DNA from: Camarhynchus parvulus
Lineage: Eukaryota > Chordata > Aves > Passeriformes > Thraupidae
NCBI RefSeq assembly: GCF_901933205.1
Contig: NC_044601.1
Coordinates: forward strand, 29,426,352-29,490,351
Direction: 5' to 3'
Length of the DNA: 64,000 nucleotides
The first letter of the stretch is position 1, and each line of letters begins with the position of its first letter. Below, in pieces: positions 36,640 to 55,345 of the stretch. The notes under the pieces were generated by a model, which was not told the DNA's origin, ran no database searches, and worked only from the letters and a program-made list of their open reading frames with translations. The position numbers and the translations under genes were made by a program.

Positions 36640-36910
36640 ATTGCTAGCTTGCTTCCAAGCCTCTAACATACCAGAGTTACTTTGCCCACTACACTGCTTC
36701 TCTGAGAAGCAGAAGATTAATTTTAAAATTCTGGTTCTGACCTGCAAGACCTTCAGTGGCCCAGCTCCTGCACAAAGGCCCAAGATCTTTTCCCCAACTG
36801 CACTGCAGATTGCAGTCCACTCATCATCATCTACTACTGGCTCTAATACCAACATACCAAAGAACTTCCCCTTTTTTTTGCATTACACATCTGGAATGCT
36901 TTGGTGATTT
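36640..36910 (+). repeat. Possible ancient LINE (L2-like) fragment
   Basis: The plus-strand frame has KINFKILVLTCKTFSGPAPA, followed about 45 residues later by a TSGMLW-like motif. This resembles the C-terminal region of L2/CR1-type reverse transcriptases (FKILLLTYKAL.G.AP ... LWN). It is old and weak. Confidence 0.35.
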
Positions 36911-38610
36911 GTAGCCCATTGACTCAGGACAAGATTTTTTACACACAAATGCCACTCTGGGACACTGCAGCATGTACCAGCCCATTGCTGATATAGTTAT
37001 GTTGTGATTATGCTGTTATGACTTTGTTTCTCAGATACTTTACTGTATATTAAAACAATGTACATGAAGCCTCAAGATACAATACAGAGAAAAATGCATC
37101 AAAATCTCTCTGTGCTTTTTAAAAGGAAATACTACCATCAGGGACATGTATTTTTAAGTTCTTTTAACAAGTGGTTTTATCCGCTTTTAATAGTGGTTAA
37201 ATCAAATCACAACACACCTTTTAGCACTAATGAACTGCTCAGCAAGAAGGCACTTACTCAGTAACATGATTTTTAGGGGAAAAAAAGTGCTATCAGAAAG
37301 CATATTTCAAATTAATCGAACAGAACAGTAAATGACTTCAAAAATGTCACACAGTAGATAAAATGAGGAGTGCTTAGTTTTAGCAGTGATATATTCGATT
37401 TGTCTGTTTTATGTTGTGTTCCATTTGAAACAGCACATTTAGAGAGCATTAAGTTTTCTATGCATATAGAGGTGCATGCATACATCAATATTGTGTGCAT
37501 AGTTCAGCTGTGTGAACCAATGTGTTAAAAATATGCACTTTCATACATTCTGAATAATGAGGCACATACATCCAACTTAGAACTGCCTTGTATTCAGCTG
37601 GCACAAGCAGTAAAAACATGTCTCCTTTTGTTAAAACTTACTCACTCTTTGAGACAAGAGGGCTCAAGAGAGCAACTTCACAGGTCAGGTGGTGTTTGTA
37701 CCAGTAGTGGTGTTCAGCAGTAACGCATGGGGCAGTTTTCTTTACCTCGCTGCTGCAAAGGTCCACTCAGCCCATATACATCCATCCAAAAATACATTTT
37801 TCCACAGTGATTAAAACAACTTTGGCCATGTCTTTGTGTGAAATACAAATTCAAACAACACAATTAAAATACTAGAGCTCTGAAATTGTGATTGCTAGAG
37901 TTCAAACTAATTCTTGTTTCAGTAAATTAAACAGTTCTGCTCACTTCCAATTTTGATTATTTTTCATAAAATGCCACCAATTTGTATCAGTGATGAAATC
38001 TTATGCCAAAGAGTTCCAGATTAAGAATTTTGCTTAAAACACTTTTGAGACTCTTACCTCCACAAGTAAACATGCCTCAAATCAGTTGATCTCCAAATGC
38101 ATCTCATCCTTTACCATTGCTGCAATAAGATTGACACCTTTTTGTTGTAACTTTGTCTTTTAAAGAGCTTATTCATTTTCTTTAGTATTCTGTGTGCAAG
38201 AAACACATGGAGTAGAACAAATGCCTTTAGAATTTGTTATTTTCTTGACATGCAACATTTGCCATAAATGTGACTAAATTAGCATAAATAAATTGGGAGG
38301 CCAAAGACCTACTTGTTGACTAAAATGAAATGGTTTGAATAGGTCAGAATCATCTTGTCTTTGGCAGTATAATCTCTAGTATCAGAGAGGATTTCCTTTG
38401 CAATCTATTTGTTCTACTGTTTTAGAAATGTGATTTTGAGTGGTTTTTAGGGTTTTTTTTAGCTGCGACATAATTCAAAGGAAGAATTAAAAATGTCAGA
38501 ATTAGAGAGTTTGTAACTTCCTGATAGTTGTTGAGACTTCACTGCATTAGCTTTTCCTAGGGATTTGTGTGTGGAGCAAGATTTAGATTCACTGTGAGCA
38601 GCCCTGCAGA
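36911..38610. other. Non-coding DNA
   Basis: No gene or repeat recognised; AT-rich. Confidence 0.45.
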
Positions 38611-38614
38611 GATC

Positions 38615-39268
38615 CTTCTTTCAAGGTTCTGGTGGACAAAAAGCTGGACGTGAGCCTACCTGTTGCATGTGGAGCATAGAAAGACAACCAGGTCCCAAGC
38701 TGCATCCTAACCAGCCTGGTCAGCAGATGGGAGGAGGAGGAGGATTGAAGGATGAGGAGGTCTGTTATGACCTCCTGAGACCTTCACCTGGGGTTTTGTG
38801 TCCAGCTCTGGGGTCCTCAGCACAAGAAACGCAGGAACCTCCTGGAGTGAGTCCAGATGAGGTCTGCAAAGGTGATCACAGGACTGGAGCACCTGTGCAA
38901 AAGAGACAGGCTGAGAAAGTTGGCAATCATCAGTCTAGAGAGGAGAAAGCTCCTGGGAAACCTTAGAGCCCCTTTACCTAAAGATGGCGTTATAAGAGCA
39001 ATAATGAATTTTTACTCAGGCAGACAGTGACAGGACCAGGACAAGCAGTTTTAAACTGAAAGTGGAGAGATTTAGATTAGATGTTAAGGAGAAGTTCCTT
39101 ACTGTGAGGGTGGGGAGGGAAACTGGATGGACACTCCATCCCTGGAAGGCCAGGCTGGACAGGGCTCTAAGCAACCTGCTCTGATGAAAGGCGTCCCTGA
39201 CATCGTACGGGCTTGGAATGAGATTATCCATACAGATCCTTCCAACTCAAACCATCCTGTGATTCTAT
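38615..39268 (+). repeat. CR1 LINE 3' fragment
   Basis: From GGTTCTGGTGGACAAAAAGC through GAGGAGAAAGCTCCTGGG to the terminal CATCCTGTGATTCTATGAA. These are typical CR1 ORF2 C-terminal and 3' untranslated sequences, heavily mutated. Confidence 0.8.
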
Positions 39269-39589
39269 GAATTGCCCTCCTGGGTTTCTCAAGAGGCAGA
39301 CAAAGCTTGACAAAATACGAACAGACGTTAAGTATTTTCTACAGAAATATTATTTATCTATTCAAGCAGAAAGCTCCTACTTGTTTCCAGCTCATGCATA
39401 AAGGACCACAGCGACGCATTTAAAACCGCACGATTTACGACAAAACTGTTGAACAACGCGACTGTTCCTCATGGCTGTTTTGGGACGGACTATCCAGGTG
39501 TATCCCTTTCGCACAGAGCCAGGTAGTGGGCAATACTGAGTATTCTGCAAGGAGAACACCTATTTCCCTCGGGCCAAGCGACTCCGCCT

Positions 39590-40310
39590 CGTTCCTTGGA
39601 GAGCCGCCCCTGGGTACCGCTAACCGCGGCCACGGCCGCGTACAAGCCCAGCCGCCCTTCCGCCCTCAGTCCGCACCACTGAGCATGCGCAGCGCCGGAA
39701 CGGGAGAGGGCGATGTGACCTCAGCGCATGCGCACCCCCTGCTTTCCCCCCCACTCCTCCGCCGGGCTCCGTTCACGCTGCCTCTGTGTCAGAGCCCTCC
39801 CAGCTCCGCCCGGTCCTCTCCCGGTGCTCCAGCGGTGCCGTGCCTCACCCGGGGGGTCGGGAGTTGGAGAAACTCCGCGCTCGGGGCGACCTCCCGCGTC
39901 ACGTGGTTGTGCCCTGCCCGGCACAGGCTGGCCGCGCGACGCCTGACAGGGCTGATGCCAAGGGGCCCGCGGGCCGTGCGCCGTGGCAGGCGTCTCTACC
40001 TTCTCCGGCTGTCGCTGGCCGGCGGGGGTGGAGCGGTGAGGCCGGTGCTGTCCGTCGCGGCGCCGTCTCAGCGCTCCGGAGCCCCGGCCGCGCAGGCAGC
40101 TGGTCGGACAGCTCTGGCGGGCCTTGTTCGCGGCGGGATCCCGGCGTGACCTCGGGGTGCACTGGTCGGGAGCGGCGAGCGGGCGGATTTATGTGCCGGG
40201 AGTGGGGACGAGCTGGACGGCAGCGGCGGCTGGCGTGGCCGACGCGGGCATCATGGTGAGCGGGGCGGCTGGGTCCGCTTGCCTTCCTTGAGTCGGGGCT
40301 AAGCTGTTGC
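39590..40310. promoter_or_regulatory. TMEM161B: CpG island promoter of TMEM161B
   Basis: GC- and CpG-rich over about 700 bases between AT-rich flanks, ending with the first TMEM161B exon. GCATGCGC-type repeats (near 39683 and 39725) resemble NRF1 sites, common in housekeeping promoters. No TATA box is evident. The transcription start is not fixed by sequence; divergent transcription to the left is possible but unproven. Confidence 0.75.
40253..40255 (+). CDS. TMEM161B: TMEM161B exon 1 coding part (start codon only)
   Basis: The ATG at 40253-40255 is followed at once by the donor GTGAGC. Joining it to exon 2 gives [10 protein letters not shown], the known N-terminus of TMEM161B, so the coding part of exon 1 is only the start codon. 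Phase is consistent through all five exons. TMEM161B is a conserved multi-pass membrane protein, linked in mammals and fish to heart rhythm and brain development. Confidence 0.9.
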
Positions 40311-40734
40311 AGGCCCCGGTCCCTGGCTGTTGGGACAGCTCGGGGGTTTGGGCGCGTCGGGGGCAGGGAGGCAGCGGAGTGACACCATCGAGCTCTGCAG
40401 TTGGCGCTCGTGAACAGAACACCTCGGCCTCTGTGGCCTTCCGCGGTCTAATGCCGATACGGTTCCGCTGCCCAGTGGTTGTTTCCCTCTCTGCTGCTTT
40501 TCTGCTGGGAAGTAGAGTGAGCCACTGCGCTCAGTGCTCTGTAACGGGGTTAGGATGTCTCTGTATAAATGCACAAGATTCTTTTCCCTCTCTATAACTA
40601 CCTGACAGCAGGTTGTAGTGGGGTGGGGGCTGGTGTCTTCTACCCTGCCTGCAGTGAGATGCAGGGAAATGGCCTCAAGCTAAGAGATTGAAAATACAAG
40701 TTTCTACACATACTAGAAAAAAAGAAAGTTGATT

Positions 40735-40920
40735 GTTTGGGTGGTCAGGCATTGGAATAAGTTGCCCAACAAGGTGGTGGAGTCACGATCCATGGAAGTG
40801 TTTTAGAAACGTTTGAACCTGGTGCTCGGTGTTTTAGAAGTTCAGGGGTTACAGTGGTAGTGCTGGGTTGACATTTGGTCTTGATGATTCTAAGTTCTTT
40901 TCAGGCATTGATTCTATGAG
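40735..40920 (+). repeat. CR1 LINE 3' end fragment
   Basis: GGCATTGGAATAAGTTGCCC, then GGTGGTGGAGTCACGATCC, ending GCATTGATTCTATGAG, is the standard CR1 tail in degraded form. Confidence 0.75.
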
Positions 40921-42050
40921 TATAACTGTCTTGTCGGGTCTCCTTAAATCTTCTGTAAACGGAGTGTGTATGTGATCGTGGATATATCCAGAAACCTTTG
41001 CCAGATGCTTTGTTGTTCATTGCCACAAGTTCACTCTTGGTGCTCTGGATCATGTCGCAGCTGCGATGTGTACTATGGCAGCACGTGAGTGTTGTAGAAT
41101 TACAGTACAGTTGGGGCTAGAGAGGATCTCATGAAAAGAGTCCCACCTCAAATTGCTTTTTACAGCAAGTATTTCAGCACAGCTACAATTTATTGGACTA
41201 AATGTAGTGCACAATAAATGACCTTGTAACACAGTAGAATGAGGTTTGGTGTAGTTCTTCTAACGATGTAACCTTGTTGGATATATGTTGCTTCAATAGA
41301 GCAGGATAAGTGTTTAATGAATATTAAATTATATAAAGATATTCTCTATAGAGGTATGCTGAATTTTGTATTTAGGTCTTAGCATTTAAAACTCTGGAAT
41401 TGATTTGCTTAGCCTTGAATGTGCTTATATTTGAGATACAAGGAACAGAGTCTGCAGGTATAAAAACGTATTTTGTATGTGCCATTAACATATTTCTCTT
41501 CCATATGACTATATGAATGTAAGTGTCAATATGTCATTTTAGCTATGGCACCAGTGTTTGTTCATTGATCTAAGTCTTAAGAAATGCACTTTACAAGTAT
41601 ATTTTTGACAAAATTTGCCTTTTAACTGTTCTGCTACTTAGAAGTTTAATCATGTTGTTCCACTAAAGTAGTTTTTATAGTGTAAATTCTTATATATGAA
41701 AGGAATTGTAGTTTTTCTCATGAAGTCTTGTCCTTTTTTCTTTTTTGTTTTTTTTCTTTTCCGCAGGGGTTAGAATACTTATTCAAAAGACCTTGAGATG
41801 CTCCTCTCATTTGTAGGAGTCTGTGAGTGCTGTGGTCTAGTATATGAAGCTACATTTGGAAAATTGCAAGAAAAAAAGTTTTTCCTTTCAGTGTAGGTCC
41901 TTATTTAAAGTAATTGAGTGCTTGCTTGTGTTGCCTAATGGGGTTGAATGATCAGGCCCAGTTTTCTTTACTGTGTGCTGCAGTGTGAGCAAATAATCTT
42001 TGTGTGTGATTCCATGACATAAGCAAAGGCAAAAGATGGTAGTCTGCTTC

Positions 42051-42645
42051 TGTGGGAACTCAGCACATCACTCCAGATGTCCAGAGTCACCGAAGACCCC
42101 CTCAGGGGGCTCGGAGATCCTGGCATGGTACCCGGAACACCTGGTGGCTTGACTTTGATCCTTCTAGTGAATTGCGAGATTGGTATGGGGATTTGAAAGT
42201 TACACGAGTTTGAATGATGTATTTACAGGGTGCACACAGGGTGAAAATGTAGATGTTAAGATTTTTTGTATAAGGGTTATGGGGACAAGATGGAGGAAAC
42301 AGGGCGTGTCTCATCCTTCTTCTTCTTGTTCTCCATTTTCTGCTGTGATGTTGGCACTTGGGGATTGGTTTAGAGTAGAAGTGCACTGTCTAACATAGGT
42401 GATAGGTATTGGAAATTAAAGGTAAATATGATGTATGTAGTTTGTAGTATAAAAAGACAACACTGCATTGGGGGCAGTCAGAGTGCTTGTGGTTGCCTTG
42501 CTGAACAGACCTCTGCTTGGCAGGGAGAAAATTTTATAGATAAGAAATAATAAACAACCCGAAGACTGAACATCAAAGAGTCCTGTCTCATTCTTCAGAG
42601 CACGGGGTCACTCCAAGACCACCCGACTTATCTCAGGGCAGAGAA
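42051..42645 (+). mobile_element. Solo LTR, ERVK-type, in TMEM161B intron 1
   Basis: Begins TGTGGGAACTCAGCACATCA. A TATAAAAAG box lies near 42449 and AATAAAC near 42549, in the order expected for a plus-strand LTR (U3, TATA, poly(A) signal). The right end is near CTTATCTCAGGGCA. No target duplication was found. Confidence 0.65.
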
Positions 42646-45600
42646 CAGACAGCTGACCCGAGATACTTCTATGCTGTTTGGAAGCTGTATTTTCCAGTTC
42701 CAAAGCAACAGGACAATGAAACATTGATCAGTTTCTTTTGTACCAAGAGCTTAGAAATCAGGTTATAAACATCAACACCTGCCAGGCTGGGACTGTCAGG
42801 ACTCCTCTGTGCAGTTGCAATGCCGGTTAGGCCATGACTTTAAGCTCTGCACAAGTGTTCTAACACTTTGTAAGACCGTGGTGTTTTAGACTGGTCAGGG
42901 GAGGCGTTAAAGTCTTCTCACTTTTTATACTTGGAATGATTCCTGTAATGACAGAGCCTGTTCTTGAAAAAGCCAATCTTTTAGAGAGTGGGAACTTCTG
43001 TAGTTCCTACTTGTCTTATTTGTGGAAATACTGGGCAAACTAAATTTTGAAAATCTTGGAAAAGTAATTATGGAGTATAACCTTCTTTTCCCTGTGTAGT
43101 ACATAATTTCTCTGAACTAGTTTTACTTATAATTTAATAATATATTCTGTATATATTGGTTTTCACTGCAACAGGTATTCTGTATTGCCTCTTCAGTAAT
43201 AATAATAAATTTGCATTTTTATAAACGCCCTTGTTCTGTCCATAAGATTTCTATAGCAATAACGTGATTTGACTAATGACCACTAGTTCTGTAATCTTTG
43301 TACTTAGAGAGCCTTCGTGGTAAATGGAGCAAGACTGTCAGGTAAAATGCTGTTCACTGACTAAAGCTGTTTGGTTTCAAACAAATCACCTTGTTTTAAA
43401 GGGAGTCATGTAGATCTGAGTCCTTCCACGCAGCAGTTTATGGTTCTTCTTTGTCTCTGTGGAAAGACACTGGGCAAGAGAGAAGTGACCTTTGGGAATG
43501 AAAGACTCTGTGAGGGTGAGCAGTTAGGTGATATTATTGAACACCTTGTATATTCTTCATGCCCCTTTAAGCATCTTTTTTTCTAATTCAGGGAAGCCTT
43601 GGTCATGAGAGTTCTCTTAGCGTAGATTTCTTTTCCAAAATTAGCTGTATGAATGTCTGATTTCTACAAACCGTAGGATTTGAACTGCCTCAGATTGCTG
43701 ATTATTGTAATGACTAAAGGTATTCTGTGAAAGTAGCCCTTTTCACAAGAAGCTTTCACTTTAAGATGTTGTACATCAAGCTCACTTTTCTTGGCCATCC
43801 TATATAATATTTTCTACTATTTTGAAAACAATTTTGAATTGCATTTATGTTTCAGGAGAACACTTTTTTGCTTTTGCTAGCTGGAGCTTTAGCATGGACA
43901 TAAGGAGAAAAATTTTCATATGAAGAAAAAATTATTTGGGGAAGTCTCATTTACAGGAAAAGCAGTAATGTGTCAGCTATTAAATGGCATTTCAAAGTGA
44001 ATTTATCTTCCAGACTTCACAAATACCATCGCACTTTTAAAATTGCAGGAGATAGGAGTATTTGTTATATTATCTTAAAAATCTTGGTGGCCACTACTAT
44101 TACAATACCTTTTCAGTTTCTTACTTGAAAAATCATCAGCCATATTAGTGTGTTTGTGTGCTACCATTGAAAGATATTATTATGCCCTGTATTAACATCT
44201 GTAGGATACTCGGGTAGAGTTGTGTTAAAATCTTGTTTTTACAAGACTTGCCACTTAAGAAAGTAAGCAGTGGGCATTAAATTTCTGAAGGTGAAGTTGT
44301 GAATGGGATTCTACCAGCTGTTTTTCAGTCGTGCAGTTGTATCCCTACTGCAGTCCTGGTGCATACAGCAGTTGGCTTCAGCTCAAGGCCCTCATCTTGT
44401 AATGGAGGAGATGGTTGCTGTATGAGAACAAGTAGTTTCAAAGTCCTGTGTAAAACTGGATATTTGAATTATTTGTAATAGGTAGATAAGTGGTAAAAGG
44501 AAGAAAAGACAGAAACCCATGCCCTTTTACTACAGGTAAGGAGGAATAACCTTGGGCAAGGTCAAAATAAGGAGACTGGAGTGGTGTCTTTGCATAATAC
44601 AATCAACCTTGTCTATTTTTTTATTTCATGTTCTATAAATCATGTAATGATGAAAAGAAAAATGTTCTTTAGGTAGAAGTACTTTTAAAAATTTGTTGAG
44701 GTTTTTTTTCTTACTGTGAGGTAGCTGTTGGTGTTTTATAAGTACACTTACTGTGTAGATAAGAGTATTGTAACTTTATCTTAATTGCTTATTCTTCGTT
44801 TTTGTCCTTCTACTAATCAGCAAGTCTGTCTCCAGGTATGTACTATAAAAGACTGTGGAAACCAAAGTCCGGGTTATACTTCATTCAACCTTGCACTTTT
44901 GCATTTTCGGCCTGCCATTTCTTTCCTACCAATTTTAAGAAATCTGTCAAGCTTCACATTAGTGTAACTGCTGAAACCATTCTTTTGGACCACTTAATGT
45001 GTTCTCTGCTATGTTTTATTTAAAGCTTTTATGTAAAGTGTGTTATGTTGTTCAAACAAAGGTAGGAATGCTATGGTTGCTGGAGGGTCAGGAGGTGAAC
45101 ATAGTCCTCAAGACTTCTGAGACACCTCTAATCAAAGATCTTCGCTGTGGCAGAAAGACAGCCAGACTGCAGTTCATTAGACTGTGTTGTTGCTGCATGG
45201 CTGTACCATTTCAGTCTTGTTTTTGACCAGGAGGTTGCTTGCCAGTCTGTGTTTTGCAGAAAAACTGACTTACATAGTCAGCTTTTGTCCCCGTGCTTCC
45301 CAGTATTAGAGAGATTGATAAAAATGTCTTTGATCAGCAGAATACAGACCTCTCTCTCTAGTGTCTTGAACTTGATTTCAAGTTTCAAGCTGCAAAGCTG
45401 AAGCATGATAAGGACATGGATGTATGTGGAATCAGTGTTGAAGGCCTTATGAAGTGGTTTCAATTCCACAAACTATTCTGTAGCTGCAGACACTTCATTT
45501 AATCTGTGCAGCAGTTCCTCATCTCTTAACAGTGAGTAGTGTTTCTCTTAGTTTTGAGTCAACCCAGTCACTAACTGTGTGCTTATTCAACACAGATCAA

Positions 45601-48332
45601 GTGGTAGGTTCCAGGGTTTGTTTACCAGAGGTCCTCAAAACCCCCTGCAGTGTCAGCTTTGACATTGAGCATCTTCTTCCTCAAACACATATCACTCTAT
45701 TTCAGATATTCTAGATTTTTAAAGTTCTAGATTTCTGATGAAGATCTGAATCCTGTGTCCTCTAATGTACAAGTAGAGGATGTAAGATATTGGTGGAAAC
45801 CAGCATCTAATCTTCATTTATAGTTCTAAAATTAGTTGTTTTGAATTTAAACTCATATTAGTGTAAAGTGAAGACTCAGAAGTTGGGGGAGACTTGATCT
45901 AGATAGAGCCTGAATTGAACCCTATATTTGGGGATGGAGGGAAAATGTGTTCTAGTATTGTAATATGGGGTAGTTTGGGGTGTTGTAGATTTTTCTGGAG
46001 TGTGTTAGTTAACCTACAAGTGGAGTGTAAACACACCCAGGCAGAAAGGTAGCGTTGGCAAAAAGTTGTGCTGTGCGCATAGCCTGTTATTTTGACTCAC
46101 TGTATTGTCTAATGTGTTCCTGTGACTGGTGTTCTTGGTAGATTGCAGGAAGATTAATGCAGTGGATTTTTTTAAAAATTTCTTGTGACAGCTTTTCTCT
46201 ATTAGTATACTGCTTGTGATTAAATACCAACCTTCAGGAATTGAGAAAAATGCCCACATATGGCATATATGTATATATAGATGTATATACATTTTTAATT
46301 GCTTAAAATGTAGAAAAATACCAGAAGGATATTAGGATATTTCCTCCACAAAGTCAAAATCAAATTTAGCAATATCATTGGGGTTTTAGGTTTGGTTGGT
46401 TTTTTTTTTTCCAAGTGGCGTAAAACTTGCTAGGTTATTTTTATTTTTACACTGAAAGATTGGTAGGTATTTCTATTTTTATCAAATACATCAGTAACTT
46501 TATGGGAATGAGCACTATAAATTTCTGCTGGAAACGGGAATATAGGGTGCAGCAAGGCATTCAGTGGCTAAGAGGAATTGTTCCTGATGGATTCTGTTGC
46601 AATGTGCAGGCTTTATTTGAGTAAGGAAATTTCTACGGGTACACTTTTAAGTAGTCTCTTGAATTCCAAGTATTGTAGCTCAGCTAGTGGACTTGCCGCC
46701 CTATATAAAAAAACCTGCCTCTTTTGCATCTTTTTCCCTTCTCTTGTCTTGAGTTAAGGCAATTTCTTTCCCTTACAGATAGGAAGCTCTAGGAGTGAAT
46801 GAAGAGACATACTGGCATCTGATTAGGCTGTGCTTCTAATAAATACATTATTCTAGGGGAATATTAATGTAAGCTCACCCTGAGAGAGTGAATTCTGAGA
46901 ATAATGGGTTAGTAGAGAGGCTGGATGAAGGGACAGTGATTTCTTGCTTACACTGGGTGGAAGTGGTTATAGGGCTTAGTGTGAGATGGGCAGAAGAAGC
47001 ATTTGGTTTTAAAATGGTTTGTTTTGTACTCAAAGAGTATATACTTAGCAATTTAGTAATGTAAGTATAGCATATATATTATGCATGCAGCTGGTAACAC
47101 TTTTTGTTTGGAGTGCACTTCTTTTAGCTAGGAAGCTGGTGGAATTGGTTTGAGTAATCTTATGTGCAGAACTATGCATAATCCTTAATAAAGATTGAAT
47201 GTTCAATTATGTACAGCTCCTGATCCTGATATCAGTGAAATAGAACATAAACAAACGTGAGGTTTTACTTTTTGACATACCTCAAGGAGTTGATGGCACC
47301 AAAGTGTAGAAGCAGTAGAAATTCCAGAGGGAGGAGGTAAAGAGACTCTTGAGCGCCAAAAAAACTTGCTGGAATTTGACACCCTCCAAAGGTGTTACTT
47401 CAAAGTAGAAAAAAGTAGCACCTCCTTTTATTGATGCATGGCACTTTTTTGTGAGACATGTGGTAACATATTGAAAGTGTTTATAAATAGTTAAAGGATA
47501 ATTTATTCTGTCTTTATCTCCCTCAGTCATGTTGAATTACAGATAATAATGTATATCCAGAACATTTCATCTGTCTGTGTTTTTTAATAAAAGCAGTATC
47601 TGCACAATTTGTGTTTTACTAAGGGAGAAAGCATTAAAGGAAGAAAAGAGTGCATGCACTTTCCTTAGTGCATTATTTAGGATGAAAGATTATACGGCTG
47701 GGCGAGGGTTGATGTAGACTTGTAGGATAACAGCTCATTGCATAGCAGGTGTTGGTAGAAGGGTTTTGGCTTATGTGACCATGGGACTCTGTTGAGGTGC
47801 AAGGACTGCTAAGACAGGACGGTATCCACCCGATCAAGTGGGACAAGAGCATCTTTGCCAATAGTCTTGCCAAACTGTTATTTAGACTAGGATTTAGAGA
47901 GGAAAGAGTTGATGACCCTTAAATCAAGAGGAAAAGGTGGTGGACTGAGCTGGTAATGTAAGGATGATGATGATGTGGAGAGGAATCCTTGAAAACGACT
48001 AATCAGAGAAGATAGAAACCCAGACATTTAGGTGAACAAAGAGGAAATGTCTGTACGTACATAATGAGGCCAGCGTTATGAGGGGGAGGATCTTAGACCT
48101 CTTCAAGGAGATTAGCTGTGGCGACCTGAGAATGCCTTTTCCCTTTGATGAAGTTTGTAAGTTATTGTAGCAAATTTCAGAGAATTTTTTTTAACAGCTT
48201 TAGCATTCTGCCCCCTCACTCCCCCCATTCCTCCCCAGTGTTATCATGCCTGTTATCAGACTGTTACTAAGTTTTTTTTTTTTTTAAAGATACTTCAACA
48301 CCTTTCTGAAGCACTTACTGACTTGTTATTAA

Positions 48333-53289
<4,957 letters not shown>

Positions 53290-53689
53290 TAAATACTCTT
53301 TTTAAGCTTGTCTTCCTCCACCTTGGGGTTTTTTTTCAGCATTATATGGTTCATCTAGTAACTTTACCAGCCTACTTTTGTCTTAGCATGACTTAAAAAC
53401 TGCTAGTTGCATATGACTGCCCTGCTTGCATTAATTGTCACAGTTCTTTATCAAAATATGTTTTATCACTTTAATGGAGTTGGACATTCCCAAATTGTGC
53501 AGAATTGGTTAATTTCTGTCCACAAAACGATCTGTGAAATGCTAATTCAATGGCAAGTTTTTTTAGTGAGTGTATGCATTTAGATGGAAACTGTGGAAAC
53601 AAATATTAGGATTGTAGCTTTTCATCTTGAAGTGAGAGAAGAAAGATTTGAGTATATTAGTTTCGCATAGGATTACTGTAAGCCACTGC

Positions 53690-54000
53690 TCTTAACACAG
53701 CTGTGAAAAAGGCAAATGGGCTCCTAGGATATATTACATTAAATGTTTCTAGTGAAGAGAGAGGGAAATATTAAGCCTCTTGGACAAGACACCAACGTGG
53801 AACTTTATCTGGATTACTGTGTACAGTTCCAATCACTTGTGTTCAAGAAAAATAAAATTTGTATGTGAACAGGAAAAGAGAGCTGCTGGGATCATCCAGG
53901 AAACAAAGTCTGTCTTACTCAAGGGGGCTAAAAGAGCTGGGCTTTCTGAATCTATCAAAAGACAACTGAGGGGATGGAATAGCTGTCTATCAGCTTAAGC
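53690..54000 (+). repeat. Old CR1 LINE fragment
   Basis: The decayed reading frame resembles the CR1 ORF2 C-terminus: ANGLLGYI, then GLKELGFLNLS and a GDGIAVYQL-like end (from the GDLIAVY consensus). Stops and shifts are frequent. Confidence 0.6.
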
Positions 54001-54334
54001 TGGAAATAGATTTCTGGTATTCAGACATGAAGTTCTAAACAGCTGTACTGAAAGTACAGCTGCATCAAGAACTGAGACATCTTGAGGTGGTGGAGCTGTC
54101 CATGTTGATGAAATATGTGTAAATTGGCTTTGTTTAGAACCAGACAATCCACTGTGGGGGTTTTTTTGGCAACACAGGAGGTTTTTTCCTAGCTCTGGTT
54201 CTTCTATCCCAATATGAACTCCATTATAAATCTTAAGATTTGAATTAATCTCTCTACTGCTCATGTAATGTTAATTGTAATTTAATTTTTCTTCCTGTTT
54301 CCTAGCTCTTAAGCAGCATGGTTAGCAATTGTAT

Positions 54335-55345
54335 TTGCCTCTTTTAGGTTGGAAAAGACCTCTGAGATCAACCTTTGATCACATGTCAATTGCAGCCCTG
54401 AGGGCCACATCCAGTCATTTGTTGAAAACTTCTAGGCATGATGACTTCACCACATACTGCCCAAGAAGGGCAGCCCATTCCAATTCCACGACAAAATTCC
54501 TCTTGAGGTCTATCCTGAACCTCCTCTGGCACAGCTTGAAGCTAGGTCCTCTTATCCTGTTACTAGTTAACCTCGAGAAGAGACCATCCCACACGGAGCT
54601 ATTGCCTTCCCTCAGGCAGTTGTAGAGAACAAAAAGGTTCCCTGTGAGCCTCCTTTTCTCCAGGCTGAGAGCTCCCAGCTCCTTCAGCTTCTCCTCATCT
54701 AACTTGTACTCCAGACCCTTCCCCAGTTCCATGTCCCTGGACTTGCTCGAGCACCTCAATGTCTTTCTGGTTGTGAAGGGCCCAAAACTGAACACAGGAT
54801 TCTAGATATGACCGCAGCAGTGCTGACTAGAGAATACAGTCACTGCCCTGGTCCTGCTGCCCACATTATGTCTGACACAGGCCATGATGTGCTTGTCTTC
54901 TTGGCCCTCTAGGCCCATGCTGGCTTATGTTCAGTCACTGTTAACCAGCAGCCCCAGATCCTCTTCCGCTGGGCAATTCTCAGTGGCTCTGCCCCATCCT
55001 GTAGCACTGCATAGGGTTGTTGTGACTCAGGTATAGGACCCAGTACTTGGACTTGTTGAACCTCATGTCATTTGTGTCAGCTCAATCCAGCCTGTCCAGA
55101 TCTCTCCCAAGAGCCTTCCTGCCCTTCAGGAGATCAACATTCCTATCCAACTTAGTGTTTGGAAATTTACTGAGGGTGCCCTCCATCCCCTTGTCCAGAT
55201 GATCTCTAAAGATCTTGAACAGGATGGGGCCCAGTACTGAGCCTTATGGAAGGCTGTGAGTGACCAGCTGCCAACTTGATGCAGCATCATTCACCGTCAT
55301 TCTCTGGGTTAAGTTGTTCCTTGTAAAGTAGTAATTTTTTTTTTA
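54335..55345 (-). repeat. CR1 LINE 3' part, minus strand
   Basis: Minus-strand CR1 ORF2 C-terminus with LKELGALSLEKRRLTGNLFV near 54690-54630. The 3' tail starts near GGTTGGAAAAGACCTCTGAG on the plus strand. The right part contains the reverse complement of the segment encoding the CTLSKF motif of the polymerase. Confidence 0.85.

Noticed and set aside
35956..36907. Long frames containing runs of unknown residues
   Set aside because: They are artefacts of translating the 500-N gap.
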